Of a stretch of DNA of 64,000 bases, positions 27,875 through 37,008 are shown in pieces. The first letter of the stretch is position 1. Every line of letters starts with the position of its first letter. The notes beneath the pieces were generated by a model that was not told the DNA's origin, did not search any database, and saw only the letters and a program-made list of their open reading frames with translations. This DNA is from Bradyrhizobium diazoefficiens (GTDB taxonomy: Bacteria > Pseudomonadota > Alphaproteobacteria > Rhizobiales > Xanthobacteraceae). The stretch spans positions 1,612,001 to 1,676,000 of the forward strand of contig NZ_CP067101.1 of the NCBI RefSeq assembly GCF_016616425.1. The letters run 5' to 3'. The translations under genes and the position numbers were made by a program.

Positions 27875-29002
27875 ATGAAGATTGCCGTTGCCAAGGAAAT
27901 CGATCCGTCGGAGCCGCGCGTCGCCGCTTCGCCTGATACGGTGAAGAAGTTCAAGGCGTTGGGCGCCGAGATCGCCGTCGAGCCGGGCGCCGGCCTCAAG
28001 TCGGGCCTGCCGGATTCTGAATTTACCGCTGCGGGGGCCACCATCAGCGCAGACGCGCTGAAAGATGCCGACATCATCATCAAGGTGAAGCGTCCAGAGG
28101 CCTCCGAGCTTGCGCAGTACAAGCGCGGCGCGCTCGTCATCGCCATCATGGACCCTTACGGCAACGAGGCCGCGCTGAAGACGATCGCCGATGCCGGCGT
28201 TTCCGCCTTCGCAATGGAATTGATGCCGCGCATCACGCGCGCGCAGGTGATGGACGTGCTGTCCTCGCAGGCCAACCTCGCCGGCTACCGCGCCGTGATC
28301 GAGGGCGCCGAGGCGTTCGGTCGCGCCTTTCCGATGATGATGACGGCTGCCGGCACCGTGCCTGCGGCCAAGGTGTTCGTGATGGGCGTCGGCGTCGCCG
28401 GCCTTCAGGCCATCGCGACCGCGCGCCGCCTCGGCGCTGTCGTGACCGCCACTGACGTGCGTCCCGCCACGAAGGAGCAGGTCGAATCGCTCGGCGCAAA
28501 GTTCCTCGCGGTCGAGGACGAGGAGTTCAAGAACGCGCAGACCGCCGGCGGCTACGCCAAGGAGATGTCCAAGGAATATCAGGCCAAGCAGGCCGCGCTC
28601 ACCGCCGAGCACATCAAGAAGCAGGACATCGTGATCACCACCGCGCTGATTCCGGGCCGGCCGGCGCCGAAGCTGGTCAGTGCCGACATGGTCAAGTCGA
28701 TGAAGCCGGGCTCGGTGCTGGTCGACCTCGCCATCGAGCGCGGCGGCAATGTCGAGGGGGCGAAGCCGGGTGAGGTCGTCGACCTCGATGGCATCAAGAT
28801 CGTCGGCTACACCAACGTCGCGGGCCGCGTTGCGGCCTCGGCCTCCAGCCTCTACGCGCGCAATCTGTTCTCCTTCATCGAGACCTTGGTCGACAAGAAG
28901 GAGAAGAAGCTCGCCGTGAACTGGGACGACGAGCTCGTCAAGGCCACTGCGCTGACCAAAGACGGCGCCGTGATCCATCCGAACTTCCAGCCGAAGATTT
29001 AA
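27875..29002 (+). CDS. pntAA: NAD(P) transhydrogenase subunit alpha part 1
   Basis: This is the NAD(H)-binding domain I of proton-translocating transhydrogenase. The enzyme uses the proton gradient to drive NADPH formation from NADH. The 375-aa product opens [20 protein letters not shown]. The Rossmann motif [18 protein letters not shown] follows, and later [13 protein letters not shown] and ERGGNVEG. The ATG at 27875 has a strong GGAGG site. It is first in an operon with pntAB (11-base gap) and pntB (39-base gap). The three-subunit split is usual in alphaproteobacteria. Confidence 0.97.
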   Translation: MKIAVAKEIDPSEPRVAASPDTVKKFKALGAEIAVEPGAGLKSGLPDSEFTAAGATISADALKDADIIIKVKRPEASELAQYKRGALVIAIMDPYGNEAALKTIADAGVSAFAMELMPRITRAQVMDVLSSQANLAGYRAVIEGAEAFGRAFPMMMTAAGTVPAAKVFVMGVGVAGLQAIATARRLGAVVTATDVRPATKEQVESLGAKFLAVEDEEFKNAQTAGGYAKEMSKEYQAKQAALTAEHIKKQDIVITTALIPGRPAPKLVSADMVKSMKPGSVLVDLAIERGGNVEGAKPGEVVDLDGIKIVGYTNVAGRVAASASSLYARNLFSFIETLVDKKEKKLAVNWDDELVKATALTKDGAVIHPNFQPKI

Positions 29003-29013
29003 GGAGAGCCGCC

Positions 29014-29331
29014 ATGGAGCATGCAGCACAGCTCGTCGACCCCTTCATCTTCCGGCTGTCGATCTTCGTCCTCGCCGTCTTCGTCGGTTATTTCGTGGTG
29101 TGGTCGGTGACGCCGGCCCTGCACACGCCGCTGATGAGCGTGACCAACGCGATCTCTTCGGTGATCGTGGTCGGCGCGCTGCTTGCGGTCGGCGTCGGCA
29201 TGGTTTCGAGCGGCTCGGGCTGGGCGCGCGGCTTCGGCTTCGTCGCGCTCATCTTCGCCTGTGTGAACATCTTTGGCGGCTTCCTTGTCACCCAGCGCAT
29301 GCTGGCGATGTACAAGAAGAAGTCGAGATAA
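29014..29331 (+). CDS. pntAB: NAD(P) transhydrogenase subunit alpha part 2
   Basis: This 105-aa membrane subunit supplies part of domain II, the proton channel. Three or four hydrophobic segments are visible ([51 protein letters not shown]). The conserved [12 protein letters not shown] segment, in which the His and Asn act in proton transfer, is present, and the protein ends MYKKKSR. It follows pntAA by 11 bases. Confidence 0.96.
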   Translation: MEHAAQLVDPFIFRLSIFVLAVFVGYFVVWSVTPALHTPLMSVTNAISSVIVVGALLAVGVGMVSSGSGWARGFGFVALIFACVNIFGGFLVTQRMLAMYKKKSR

Positions 29332-29370
29332 GCGGCCACCTCGGGCTGAAGGGATCAATGGGGACCTGAG

Positions 29371-30768
29371 ATGAGCGCCAACCTCTCTGCATTTTTGTAT
29401 CTCGTGGCGGGAGTGCTGTTCATCCTGTCGCTGCGCGGGCTGTCGAGCCCGGCTTCGTCGCGCCAGGGCAATCTGTTCGGCATGATCGGCATGGCAATCG
29501 CGGTCGCCACGACCTTGGCGAGCCATCCGCCGGCCGACGGCGTGGCGTGGGTGCTGGTCATCCTCGCGGTGGCGATCGGCGGCGGCATCGGTGCGGTGAT
29601 TGCCCGCCGCGTGCCGATGACCTCGATGCCGGAACTGGTCGCCGCCTTCCACTCGCTGGTCGGCATGGCCGCAGTGCTGGTCGCCGCCGGCGCGTTCTAC
29701 GCGCCCGAGGCCTTCGACATCGGCACGTCCGGCAACATCCATCCGCAGAGCCTGGTCGAGATGTCGCTTGGCGTTGCCATCGGCGCGCTGACCTTCACCG
29801 GCTCGGTGATCGCGTTCCTGAAACTGTCCGCGCGGATGAGCGGCGCGCCGATCATTCTGCCGTTCCGCCACATCATCAACATCGCGCTCGCCGTGGCGCT
29901 GGTGTTCTTCATCGTCCGCCTGGTCCTCACCGGCGGCGCGTTCGACTTCTGGATGATCACCATCCTCGCGCTGGCGCTCGGCGTCCTCATGATCGTCCCG
30001 ATCGGCGGCGCCGACATGCCGGTCGTGATCTCGATGCTCAACTCCTACTCCGGTTGGGCCGCGGCCGGCATCGGCTTCACGCTCGGCAATTCCGCGCTGA
30101 TCATCACCGGCGCACTGGTCGGCTCGTCCGGCGCGATCCTGTCCTACATCATGTGCCACGCGATGAACCGGTCCTTCATCTCGGTCATCCTTGGCGGCTT
30201 CGGCGGCGAAACCGCCGCGGCCAGCGGTGGCGGCGGTGAGCAGAAGCCCGCCAAGCTCGGTTCGGCGGACGATGCGGCCTTCATCATGAAGAACGCCCAG
30301 AAGGTCATCATCGTGCCCGGCTACGGCATGGCGGTGGCGCAGGCGCAGCACGCGCTGCGCGAGATGGCGGACATGCTGAAGAAGGAAGGCGTCGAGGTGA
30401 AATACGCCATTCACCCGGTCGCCGGCCGCATGCCCGGCCACATGAACGTGCTGCTCGCCGAAGCCAACGTGCCCTATGACGAGGTGTTCGAGCTCGAGGA
30501 CATCAACTCCGAATTCGCGCAGGCCGACATCGCCTTCGTCATCGGCGCCAATGACGTCACCAATCCGGCCGCCGAGGAGGACAAGACCTCGCCGATCTAC
30601 GGCATGCCCGTGCTTCAGGTCTGGAAAGCCGGCACCGTGATGTTCATCAAGCGCTCGCTTGCCTCGGGCTACGCCGGCATCGACAATCCGCTGTTCTATC
30701 GCGACAATACCATGATGCTGCTCGGCGACGCCAAGAAGGTCACCGAGAACATCGTCAAGGCGATGTAG
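29371..30768 (+). CDS. pntB: NAD(P) transhydrogenase subunit beta
   Basis: This 465-aa subunit combines the second membrane block of the transhydrogenase with the NADP(H)-binding domain III. Around nine hydrophobic segments occupy the first 260 residues, with GSSGAILSYIMCHAMNRS near their end. The NADP domain opens with VIIVPGYGMAVAQAQHALREM and carries AIHPVAGRMPGHMNVLLAEA and IGANDVTNPAA. The length is normal. It is the last gene of pntAA-pntAB-pntB. Confidence 0.97.
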   Translation: MSANLSAFLYLVAGVLFILSLRGLSSPASSRQGNLFGMIGMAIAVATTLASHPPADGVAWVLVILAVAIGGGIGAVIARRVPMTSMPELVAAFHSLVGMAAVLVAAGAFYAPEAFDIGTSGNIHPQSLVEMSLGVAIGALTFTGSVIAFLKLSARMSGAPIILPFRHIINIALAVALVFFIVRLVLTGGAFDFWMITILALALGVLMIVPIGGADMPVVISMLNSYSGWAAAGIGFTLGNSALIITGALVGSSGAILSYIMCHAMNRSFISVILGGFGGETAAASGGGGEQKPAKLGSADDAAFIMKNAQKVIIVPGYGMAVAQAQHALREMADMLKKEGVEVKYAIHPVAGRMPGHMNVLLAEANVPYDEVFELEDINSEFAQADIAFVIGANDVTNPAAEEDKTSPIYGMPVLQVWKAGTVMFIKRSLASGYAGIDNPLFYRDNTMMLLGDAKKVTENIVKAM

Positions 30769-30965
30769 CGCGCGAAGGAAATGGGCAGCCGTGGCCATCA
30801 ACAGGGAATGGCATCGGTCCCATCGCGTGCCGCCCAAAGGCGAGCCAAGAAGCGCGTCGCCCGGCATGCCGCCCACAAGCAGGCGAGCGGTGGGCGTCCG
30901 GCCTGACGTCATGAAATTGCTGCGGAGCCGTCGCAAACCCTGAGGGGGGGATCGGCCGCATCATC

Positions 30966-31763
30966 ATGATGATCGTCAAGTGGATCGCCCTTCTGCTACT
31001 GACCGTCTATTGCGCCGGGCTCCTCGTGCTCTATGCCCGGCAACGCGAGATGTTGTTTCCGATTCCGCCCGTTGGTCGCACCGCGCCGGATGCGGCGGGC
31101 TTGCCCGAGGCGGAAGAGCATGTTCTGGCCACGTCGGATGGCGAGAGGATTATCGTCTGGCACATCCCGGCGAGGCCCGGTCGTCCCGTGATCCTGTACT
31201 TTCCGGGCAATGGTGATTTTCTCGCCGGCCTCGTCAGCCGCTTCAAGGCGGTGACGTCCGACGGCACCGGCCTCGTCGCGCTGTCCTATCGCGGCTATGC
31301 CGGCTCGAGCGGGACGCCGAGCGAACAGGGTCTGCTGCGCGACGCCGCAGCTGCCTACGCCTTCACCGCCGCGCGCTATGGAGCGGAACGAATCGCCGCA
31401 TGGGGCTTTTCGCTCGGAACGGGCGTAGCGGTCGCGATCGCCTCCGAAGCCGCCGTCGGCAAATTGATCCTGGAAGCCCCGTACACCTCGACCGTCGATG
31501 TCGCTGCCTTGTTGTTCCGCTTCGTTCCCGTCCGTCTCCTGATGCGCGACCGGTTTCGCTCCGACGAGCGCATCGCGCGCGTCACTGTGCCGCTATTGGT
31601 GATGCATGGCACCAATGATCTTGCCATTTCGATCGTGTTCGGAGAGCGTCTGTTCGCGCTCGCACATGAACCGAAGCAGTTCGTTCGCTTCGCGGGCGGC
31701 GGACACGACAATCTCGATTCCTTCGGCGCGATCGAAACGGCGAGGCTTTTCATTGGATCTTAA
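30966..31763 (+). CDS. membrane-anchored alpha/beta hydrolase
   Basis: The 265-aa protein has one N-terminal hydrophobic anchor (WIALLLLTVYCAGLLVL) and an alpha/beta-hydrolase fold of the BEM46/FrsA-like type. Landmarks are the oxyanion segment LYFPGNGD, the nucleophile elbow GFSLGTG, the acid loop HGTND and the catalytic His in GGGHDN. The substrate is unknown. The start could be the ATG at 30966 or 30969. It overlaps the next gene by 11 bases, so it is probably cotranscribed with the NhaD-like antiporter, which suggests a membrane-linked or stress role. Confidence 0.88.
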   Translation: MMIVKWIALLLLTVYCAGLLVLYARQREMLFPIPPVGRTAPDAAGLPEAEEHVLATSDGERIIVWHIPARPGRPVILYFPGNGDFLAGLVSRFKAVTSDGTGLVALSYRGYAGSSGTPSEQGLLRDAAAAYAFTAARYGAERIAAWGFSLGTGVAVAIASEAAVGKLILEAPYTSTVDVAALLFRFVPVRLLMRDRFRSDERIARVTVPLLVMHGTNDLAISIVFGERLFALAHEPKQFVRFAGGGHDNLDSFGAIETARLFIGS

Positions 31764-33195
31764 ACGGCTTGTCACTCGGCGCTGGGGCGTACCGGTCGTC
31801 GCGATCTTCACGCTGTTGCCGCAGCAAGCCTGGGCGGCAACCGAGCTCGACGGCGCAGCGATGCGCTGGCCTCATGCGCTGCCGTTTGCCGGCCTCCTGC
31901 TGTCGATCGCGCTCGGGCCGCTGTTGTTTCCGAAGTTCTGGCATCACCACTATGGCAAGATCGCCGCGGGCTGGTCATTGCTGGCGCTCGGTTCTCTCGT
32001 CTGGCTCGCCGGGACGATGGCGGCGCTGGGCGCGTTCGCCCATGCCATGCTTGCCGAGTATTTCGGCTTCATCGTGCTCCTCTTCTCGCTCTATGTCGTG
32101 GCCGGCGGCATTCTCATTACCGGTGAAATCAAGGCCACGCCGGCAAGCAATGCCGGTATCCTCGCGCTCGGCACGCTGGGGGCGAGCATTGTAGGCACCA
32201 CGGGCGCGGCGATGATCCTGGTCCGTCCGTTGATCCGCGCCAACCGGCTGCGCCGTCACAACACCCATGTCATGGTCTTCTTCATCATCCTGGTCGCCAA
32301 TGTCGGCGGCGCGCTGAGCCCGCTCGGCGATCCTCCACTGTTCGTCGGCTTCCTGCACGGCGTCGACTTCTTCTGGACCACATGGAACATGTGGGCGCAG
32401 ACCGCGATCGTCGCCGGCTTGTTGCTTGCCATCTTCGTCGTCATCGACGTGTGGCGCTTCCGCGACGAGCCGTCGTTGAGCGATGCCGGCTGCGGGGAGC
32501 GGCCGCGCATTCGCGGCCTCGTCAACCTGGTGCTGATTGCGGCCATCGTGGCGAGCCTGCTGGCGTCAGCGATATGGAAGCCCGGCATTGCCTTCGACAT
32601 TCTCGGAACGAAGCTGGAGCTCCAAGACATCGTTCGCAACCTGGTTCTGCTCGTCATTGCGGCCCTGTCGGTCTGGCTGACGCCCGACGAGCACAGGCAG
32701 GCCAACGGCTTCACCTGGGAGCCGATCCGCGAGGTCGCAAAGTTGTTTGCGGGTATTTTTGTCGCCATCATTCCGGTCATCGCCATGCTCAATGCCGGCC
32801 ATCATGGCGCATTCGCCTGGCTGTTGTCGGCCGTGACGGCGCCCAACGGCGCGCCGCACGAGGTCGCATACTTCTGGTTCACCGGCCTGATGTCGGCGTT
32901 TCTCGACAATGCGCCGACCTATCTCTTGTTCTTCCAGCTCGCCGGTGGCGATCCGCAAACGCTGATGCATGAGCTGTCGGGCACGCTCGCGTCGATCTCG
33001 ATGGGGGCGGTGTACATGGGGGCGCTCACCTATATCGGGAATGCGCCGAACTTCATGGTCAGCAGCATCGCCAGCGAGAACGGCATCGAGATGCCGAGCT
33101 TCTTCGGCTATTTCCTGCGGGCTGGTGCTGTGCTGATCCCGATGTTCATGCTGCTTACACTCCTGCCGGTGGCGCCGATCCTGCGCTGGCATTGA
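31753..33195 (+). CDS. NhaD/CitMHS-superfamily sodium:proton antiporter
   Basis: The 480-aa protein has about eleven hydrophobic segments. Its motifs fit the NhaD-like branch of the ion-transporter superfamily: NVGGALSPLGDPPLFVGFLHGV, GLMSAFLDNAPTYLLFFQLAGGD and GALTYIGNAPNFMVSSIA. The best start is the TTG at 31753, inside the hydrolase gene, giving an 11-base overlap; no ATG follows until after the first signal-like segment. It probably exports sodium in exchange for protons. ChaA follows, so the run looks like a cation/pH homeostasis group. Confidence 0.87.
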   Translation: MDLKRLVTRRWGVPVVAIFTLLPQQAWAATELDGAAMRWPHALPFAGLLLSIALGPLLFPKFWHHHYGKIAAGWSLLALGSLVWLAGTMAALGAFAHAMLAEYFGFIVLLFSLYVVAGGILITGEIKATPASNAGILALGTLGASIVGTTGAAMILVRPLIRANRLRRHNTHVMVFFIILVANVGGALSPLGDPPLFVGFLHGVDFFWTTWNMWAQTAIVAGLLLAIFVVIDVWRFRDEPSLSDAGCGERPRIRGLVNLVLIAAIVASLLASAIWKPGIAFDILGTKLELQDIVRNLVLLVIAALSVWLTPDEHRQANGFTWEPIREVAKLFAGIFVAIIPVIAMLNAGHHGAFAWLLSAVTAPNGAPHEVAYFWFTGLMSAFLDNAPTYLLFFQLAGGDPQTLMHELSGTLASISMGAVYMGALTYIGNAPNFMVSSIASENGIEMPSFFGYFLRAGAVLIPMFMLLTLLPVAPILRWH

Positions 33196-33244
33196 ATCTC
33201 GCGCCCGATTTGATACTGCTCATTCAAGCAAATGGAGCAGGTGG

Positions 33245-34342
33245 ATGAGGGCGCATAGTCCGATGCCCCGGTCGGCGTGGATGTTTCCGGCGCTGGCCGT
33301 GCTGTTGTTCGTAGCCGTCAGCGCGACCGACTACGTGTTCACGCTGTCGTTCGGCGGGCTCGTCTTCGCCCTCGTCCTTCTCGTCATCCTGTTCGGCACC
33401 GTGTTCGCCGCGGTCCATCATGCTGAGGTGATCGCGGAGCGGGTCGGCGAGCCCTATGGCACGCTGGTGCTGACGCTCTCGGTGACCGTCATCGAGGTGG
33501 CGCTGATCACCACGATCATGCTGGGTGACAAGCCTGCCCCGGCATTGGCCCGCGATACCGTGTTCGCAGTGGTCATGATCGTCTGCAATGGCCTCGTCGG
33601 GCTCTGCATCTTCATCGGCGGCCTGCGCTATCGCGAGCAGGGGTTTCAGCTCTCCGGCGCCAACGTCTATCTCAGCGTCCTGTTCGCGCTCGCGACCATC
33701 ACACTGATCCTGCCGAATTACACGACGACTGCGCCGGGGCCGGTCTATTCGGCGGTTCAGCTCGGCTTCGTCGACGTGGTCACGCTCGCATTGTACGGGG
33801 TGTTTCTCTATACCCAGACGGTCCTGCACAAGGATTACTTCGTGCATGAACGGCCGGAGGGCGAGGCCGGGGAGGCGCAGCTGTCGGGCGGGACTCTCCT
33901 GCTCACGCTGGTGCTGCTCCTGATCTCGCTGCTGGCGGTCGTGCTGCTGGCGAAGAAATTCTCGCTGGTCGTGGATGCGGTTGCCGCCAGGATCGGCGCG
34001 CCGCCGGCCTTTGCGGGCCTTCTGGTCGCGCTGCTGATCCTGATGCCGGAAGGCATCGCGGCCGTCTCGGCGGCTCGCAGGAACGACCTCCAGAAGAGCG
34101 TCAACCTCGCGCTCGGCTCCTCCCTGGCGACCATCGGGCTGACCATTCCGGCCGTCGGCGTCGCCACTTACGCGTTCGACAAGGAGCTCGAGCTCGGCCT
34201 CGGCGCCCAGGGCAGCGTGCTTTTGCTCCTGACCTTCTTCCTGAGCATGCTGACCTTCGGCACGGGCAGAACCAATGTCCTGTTCGGGCTGGTCCATATG
34301 GTGGTATTTGCCGTGTACGTGTTTATGGTTTTCGTGCCCTGA
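33245..34342 (+). CDS. chaA: ChaA-type calcium/sodium:proton antiporter
   Basis: ChaA exchanges Ca2+, Na+ or K+ for protons across the inner membrane. The 365-aa protein has about eleven hydrophobic segments in two inverted halves. Each half carries an acidic helix motif: GEPYGTLVLTLSVTVIEVAL and LMPEGIAAVSAARRNDLQ followed by LALGSSLATIGLTIPAV. A short acidic loop lies in the middle (HERPEGEAGEAQ). It begins 50 bases after the NhaD-like gene on the same strand, and the two probably share a transcript. Confidence 0.94.
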   Translation: MRAHSPMPRSAWMFPALAVLLFVAVSATDYVFTLSFGGLVFALVLLVILFGTVFAAVHHAEVIAERVGEPYGTLVLTLSVTVIEVALITTIMLGDKPAPALARDTVFAVVMIVCNGLVGLCIFIGGLRYREQGFQLSGANVYLSVLFALATITLILPNYTTTAPGPVYSAVQLGFVDVVTLALYGVFLYTQTVLHKDYFVHERPEGEAGEAQLSGGTLLLTLVLLLISLLAVVLLAKKFSLVVDAVAARIGAPPAFAGLLVALLILMPEGIAAVSAARRNDLQKSVNLALGSSLATIGLTIPAVGVATYAFDKELELGLGAQGSVLLLLTFFLSMLTFGTGRTNVLFGLVHMVVFAVYVFMVFVP

Positions 34343-34367
34343 CGCGCAGCCGCTTGAGGTTTTTGCT

Positions 34368-34437
34368 TGAGCATGATCTCTCCGGGGAAGCCGCTGCGCA
34401 CCTTGCGCTGACGCGGCCTCGGGCCCGGATCATGCCG
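34368..34437. repeat. decayed first half of the two-hairpin repeat
   Basis: GAGCATGAT at 34368-34376 pairs with ATCATGC near 34430-34436, matching hairpin 1 of the dispersed repeat. The loop sequence differs and the second hairpin (AAGCGCGATGA/TCATCGCGCTT) is absent. It lies between chaA and the cupin gene. Confidence 0.55.
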
Positions 34438-34458
34438 CAGCCATAGGGGGAGTTCCCG

Positions 34459-34740
34459 ATGCCCGCCGCCAAATCCGAGGTTCAGATCGACAATGAGGAG
34501 GTCCGGGTGACGGAATGGCGCCTTCCGCCCGGCGGCGCCACCGGGCATCACACTCACGGCATGGACTACGTGATCGTTCCCGTCGTTGCCGGCGAGATGA
34601 CCATCGTCGCCAATGGCGAGCGGTCCAAGGCGCAGCTTGCGGCGGGGAAATCCTATTTCCGCAAGGCCGGCGTCCAACATGATGTACTTAACGAAACCTC
34701 AACCGAGATCGTGTTCCTTGAGATCGAGCTAAAGCCGTAA
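34459..34740 (+). CDS. small cupin-domain protein
   Basis: This 93-aa protein is essentially one cupin barrel. Motif 1 is LPPGGATGHHTHGMDYVIVPVVAGE, holding the His-His-His-type metal ligands, and motif 2 is RKAGVQHDVLNET. It probably binds a divalent metal. Its substrate or signal is unknown; single-domain cupins often act as sensors or small dioxygenase-like enzymes. It stands alone on the plus strand with a GGGGGAG site before the ATG at 34459. Confidence 0.9.
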   Translation: MPAAKSEVQIDNEEVRVTEWRLPPGGATGHHTHGMDYVIVPVVAGEMTIVANGERSKAQLAAGKSYFRKAGVQHDVLNETSTEIVFLEIELKP

Positions 34741-34832
34741 ATCCGGCCTTACCACTTGCCATCGATCCGTCGCAGTTGATCCCTTACAATGCCCCAAAGT
34801 TCCCGCATCAGATCGCGCGGGGAGTGGCCGGA

Positions 34833-35813
34833 ATGCTGAAATATCTCACTAAGATTTCAATGGATATTCTTCCCTCGGTGCTCGCGACGATCATCGGGGC
34901 GTATATCGTTAACCACTACATCAACGCCAAACCGGCGGCTGATACCCCTGCGGCCGTCGTCGCGGCCCCAGCCGAGGCCGGCAAGAACGGCAAGCCGGCC
35001 GATGTCGCCAATCTCCCGGCGCCTGGCGTCAAGGCCAAAGGCATCCTCGAGAAGAGTGTGACGAACAAGCCGGCGGCTGAAAAGACCGCCGATCACCCGC
35101 TCGTCGAGCACAAGGCCGCGGATGTGGCGCCGGCAGAGGCCAGCCCGCGTGGCAAGACGTCGGCGCGCGAGAAGGCGGTCGCCAAGTCTACCCCGGCCGT
35201 CGGTACGGCCGCACCCGCCGCCTCGGTCGCAGAGGCCAATTCGGCGCCGGCTGCGACACCCGACGCCAACGATCTCGTGCGTGCCGCGATCGAGCGCCTG
35301 CGCAAGTCGCCTGAGGGCAAGTCCGCTGAGGCCAGATCTTCCGAAGCCAGATCTTCCGAAGCCAGATCTTCCGAAGCTAGGCCTGCCGAGGTCCGCGCGT
35401 TCGAGACCAAGTCAGCCGAGAGGTCGGCGGAGCCTGCGGTGTGGGATGCCGTCCGCTCGCCGGAGGCCCCGCGGGTCATTAGCCTGGAGCCGTCCACGAT
35501 CCGTCCGTTGCCGCCGCCGATCACGGTATCGACGCCCTTGCCTGCTGAGGTCTCTGGCAATGATGGCTCCGCGCCGGCCAATCCGCCCTATACGGCCTCG
35601 GTTCGCGACGACGATTCGTATCGCATGACGCCGCCGGCTGACATTCCCGTACCGGTGATCGCACCACCGCTCGACCTGCGTGCTGATGCCGGCGCCTCGA
35701 TGCCGCGCCCGAAGAAGACCAATGTCGCCGACGAGATGCTGTCGGGCATGAAGTCGATGTTCCACTCCGTTCTGCCGAAGAGCACCACCCCCGATAGCAC
35801 CACCCCGGATTAA
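34833..35813 (+). CDS. hypothetical Ala/Pro-rich protein with one membrane helix
   Basis: I do not recognise this 326-aa protein. The ATG at 34833, with a GGAG site, starts MLKYLTKISMDILPSVLATI, a single N-terminal membrane segment. Nearly all the rest is low-complexity Ala/Pro/Glu/Lys sequence, likely periplasmic or disordered. Residues about 167-186 are copies of a five-residue unit (A-R-S-S-E) from the 15-base DNA repeat at 35331-35375. A second short repeat (S-T-T-P-D) ends the protein. An earlier start at 34776 is open but less convincing. Confidence 0.75.
   Translation: MLKYLTKISMDILPSVLATIIGAYIVNHYINAKPAADTPAAVVAAPAEAGKNGKPADVANLPAPGVKAKGILEKSVTNKPAAEKTADHPLVEHKAADVAPAEASPRGKTSAREKAVAKSTPAVGTAAPAASVAEANSAPAATPDANDLVRAAIERLRKSPEGKSAEARSSEARSSEARSSEARPAEVRAFETKSAERSAEPAVWDAVRSPEAPRVISLEPSTIRPLPPPITVSTPLPAEVSGNDGSAPANPPYTASVRDDDSYRMTPPADIPVPVIAPPLDLRADAGASMPRPKKTNVADEMLSGMKSMFHSVLPKSTTPDSTTPD
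35331..35390 (+). repeat. 15-bp tandem repeat inside the hypothetical gene
   Basis: Three identical 15-base units (GCCAGATCTTCCGAA) occupy 35331-35375, followed by one degenerate unit to 35390. Because 15 is a multiple of three, unit gain or loss keeps the reading frame and only changes protein length by five residues per unit. Confidence 0.93.
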
Positions 35814-35840
35814 GACGGCAGCTGCACTGCGTCCAAGCCA

Positions 35841-36491
35841 TCAGCCGCCGACGCGGGCGAGGCCGCTGCGCGCGATGTCGTCGCGCGGTCGAAGCGAGAC
35901 GGCCCTGGTGTAGGACGCCGCCGCCTTCGCCTTGTCGCCCAATCGTTCATAGGCCTGTCCGCGCGTCGTCCAGACCTGCGCGTTGTGCGGATCGGCCTCG
36001 GAGGCCTCATCAAGATCGGCTGCCGCTTCCTTGACCTTGCCGAGCGCGAGATAGCTGGTGGCGCGGCCGAGCAGCGGCTCGACTTTCTGGGGGTTGAGCC
36101 CGCTCGCAGCGCTGAAATCGGCGATCGCGAAGTCGTGCTGATGATTGGCCTGATAGATCAGGGCACGGCCGTAAAGCGCCTGCGCGTTGTAGGGATCGAG
36201 CTCGACGGCGCGATTGAACTCGTCGAGGGCTGCCGCGGTCTCGCCTGACGTCGCCAGGGATTGCGCCTTTGCGGTGTGGGCCTGAGCTTCGGTGACGTTG
36301 TCGGCGCTCACCGCGCTCTCAACGGGCGCGGCCGCCTTGGGCGCTTCCTGCGACTTGTCCTTCTCCGGGATCAGCGATCCCAGATCGAAGGAGCAGCCGC
36401 AGAGCGCGATCCCCATCAAAGCCAGCGCGAGCGGCTGCCGCCAGATCTGGCGGAGCCGCGCCAAGCCGCGCTCGGGGAAAGGGGAGGCCAT
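35841..36491 (-). CDS. TPR-repeat lipoprotein
   Basis: The 216-aa product has a basic N terminus, a hydrophobic signal segment and a lipobox-like LCGC with the lipidated cysteine near residue 33. At least three TPR units follow (ALDEFNRAVELDPYNAQALYGRALIY, FAIADFSAASGLNP, AAADLDEASEADPHNAQVW). It is therefore likely a periplasm-facing or outer-membrane scaffold. It converges with the hypothetical gene, with a 27-base gap. A dispersed repeat copy lies 20 bases upstream of its start. Confidence 0.87.
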   Translation of the reverse strand: MASPFPERGLARLRQIWRQPLALALMGIALCGCSFDLGSLIPEKDKSQEAPKAAAPVESAVSADNVTEAQAHTAKAQSLATSGETAAALDEFNRAVELDPYNAQALYGRALIYQANHQHDFAIADFSAASGLNPQKVEPLLGRATSYLALGKVKEAAADLDEASEADPHNAQVWTTRGQAYERLGDKAKAAASYTRAVSLRPRDDIARSGLARVGG

Positions 36492-36510
36492 CTATGGTTC
36501 GCTCGCGCCA

Positions 36511-36605
36511 AAGCATGAAAACGTGCAGCGGCTTTCCGAAAAGATCTTGCTCGAACAACAAGCTGAAGCGCGATGACGATTCACCCCAATCTCATCGCGC
36601 TTCAG
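36511..36605. repeat. two-hairpin dispersed repeat, copy 3
   Basis: The second hairpin is a perfect 14-bp stem (36563-36576 with 36592-36605). Its third pair is G:C (CTGAAG/CTTCAG) where copies 1 and 4 have A:T (CTAAAG/CTTTAG), a compensatory change. The first hairpin is weakened (AGCATGAA and ATCTTGCTC). It lies between the TPR lipoprotein promoter region and the rpsU terminator. Confidence 0.85.
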
Positions 36606-36657
36606 TGCCGCATCGGGAGTGCCCCGTTCCAGTGAAGACACCGTTCACAAAACAATA

Positions 36658-36678
36658 ACGCGGGCCAAGGGCCCGCGT
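36658..36678 (-). terminator. rho-independent terminator after rpsU
   Basis: A perfect 9-bp stem (36658-36666 with 36670-36678) with a 3-base loop lies about 33 bases after the rpsU stop on the minus strand. It is followed there by the T-rich TTATTGTTTTG. Confidence 0.85.
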
Positions 36679-36711
36679 CATCGAAAACTGAAGTCTTGCA
36701 AATCCGGTAGA

Positions 36712-37008
36712 TTAGCGCGGTCCGCGCGGGCCCGCACCCGGGCCGCCACGACCGCCGCGATCACCACCGGGACCGGCGCCGAACACCGGCTTCGGCTTCA
36801 TCGGCAGCAGGCCTTCGCGCTGCAGCTTCTTGCGGGCCAGCTTGCGCGCGCGGCGCACGGCTTCGGCCTTTTCGCGGGCCTTCTTCTCGGAGGGCTTCTC
36901 GTAGTGACCGCGGAGCTTCATCTCGCGGAAAATTCCCTCGCGCTGCATCTTCTTCTTCAGCGCCTTGAGGGCTTGATCGACATTGTTATCGCGAACGAGA
37001 ACCTGCAC
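36712..37008 (-). CDS. rpsU: 30S ribosomal protein S21
   Basis: S21 is a small basic 30S protein near the anti-Shine-Dalgarno region. The 98-aa product has the S21 core [20 protein letters not shown], then [20 protein letters not shown] and a basic helix. A Gly/Arg/Pro-rich tail ([10 protein letters not shown]), common in alphaproteobacteria, extends it beyond the approximately 70-aa enterobacterial form. The start is a GTG at 37008, with AGGA seven bases ahead; a nearby ATG is out of frame. It is probably monocistronic, with its own terminator. Confidence 0.96.
   Translation of the reverse strand: MQVLVRDNNVDQALKALKKKMQREGIFREMKLRGHYEKPSEKKAREKAEAVRRARKLARKKLQREGLLPMKPKPVFGAGPGGDRGGRGGPGAGPRGPR

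Noticed and set aside
28999..30936. Long antisense frame opposite pntAB-pntB
   Set aside because: Low-complexity Arg/Asp/His product and no motifs; the sense genes are certain.
30769..30965. Possible small gene between pntB and the hydrolase gene
   Set aside because: Only short overlapping frames with no ribosome site or family likeness.
35331..35390. Direct repeats as a CRISPR array
   Set aside because: Units are contiguous 15-mers with no spacers, inside a coding frame.
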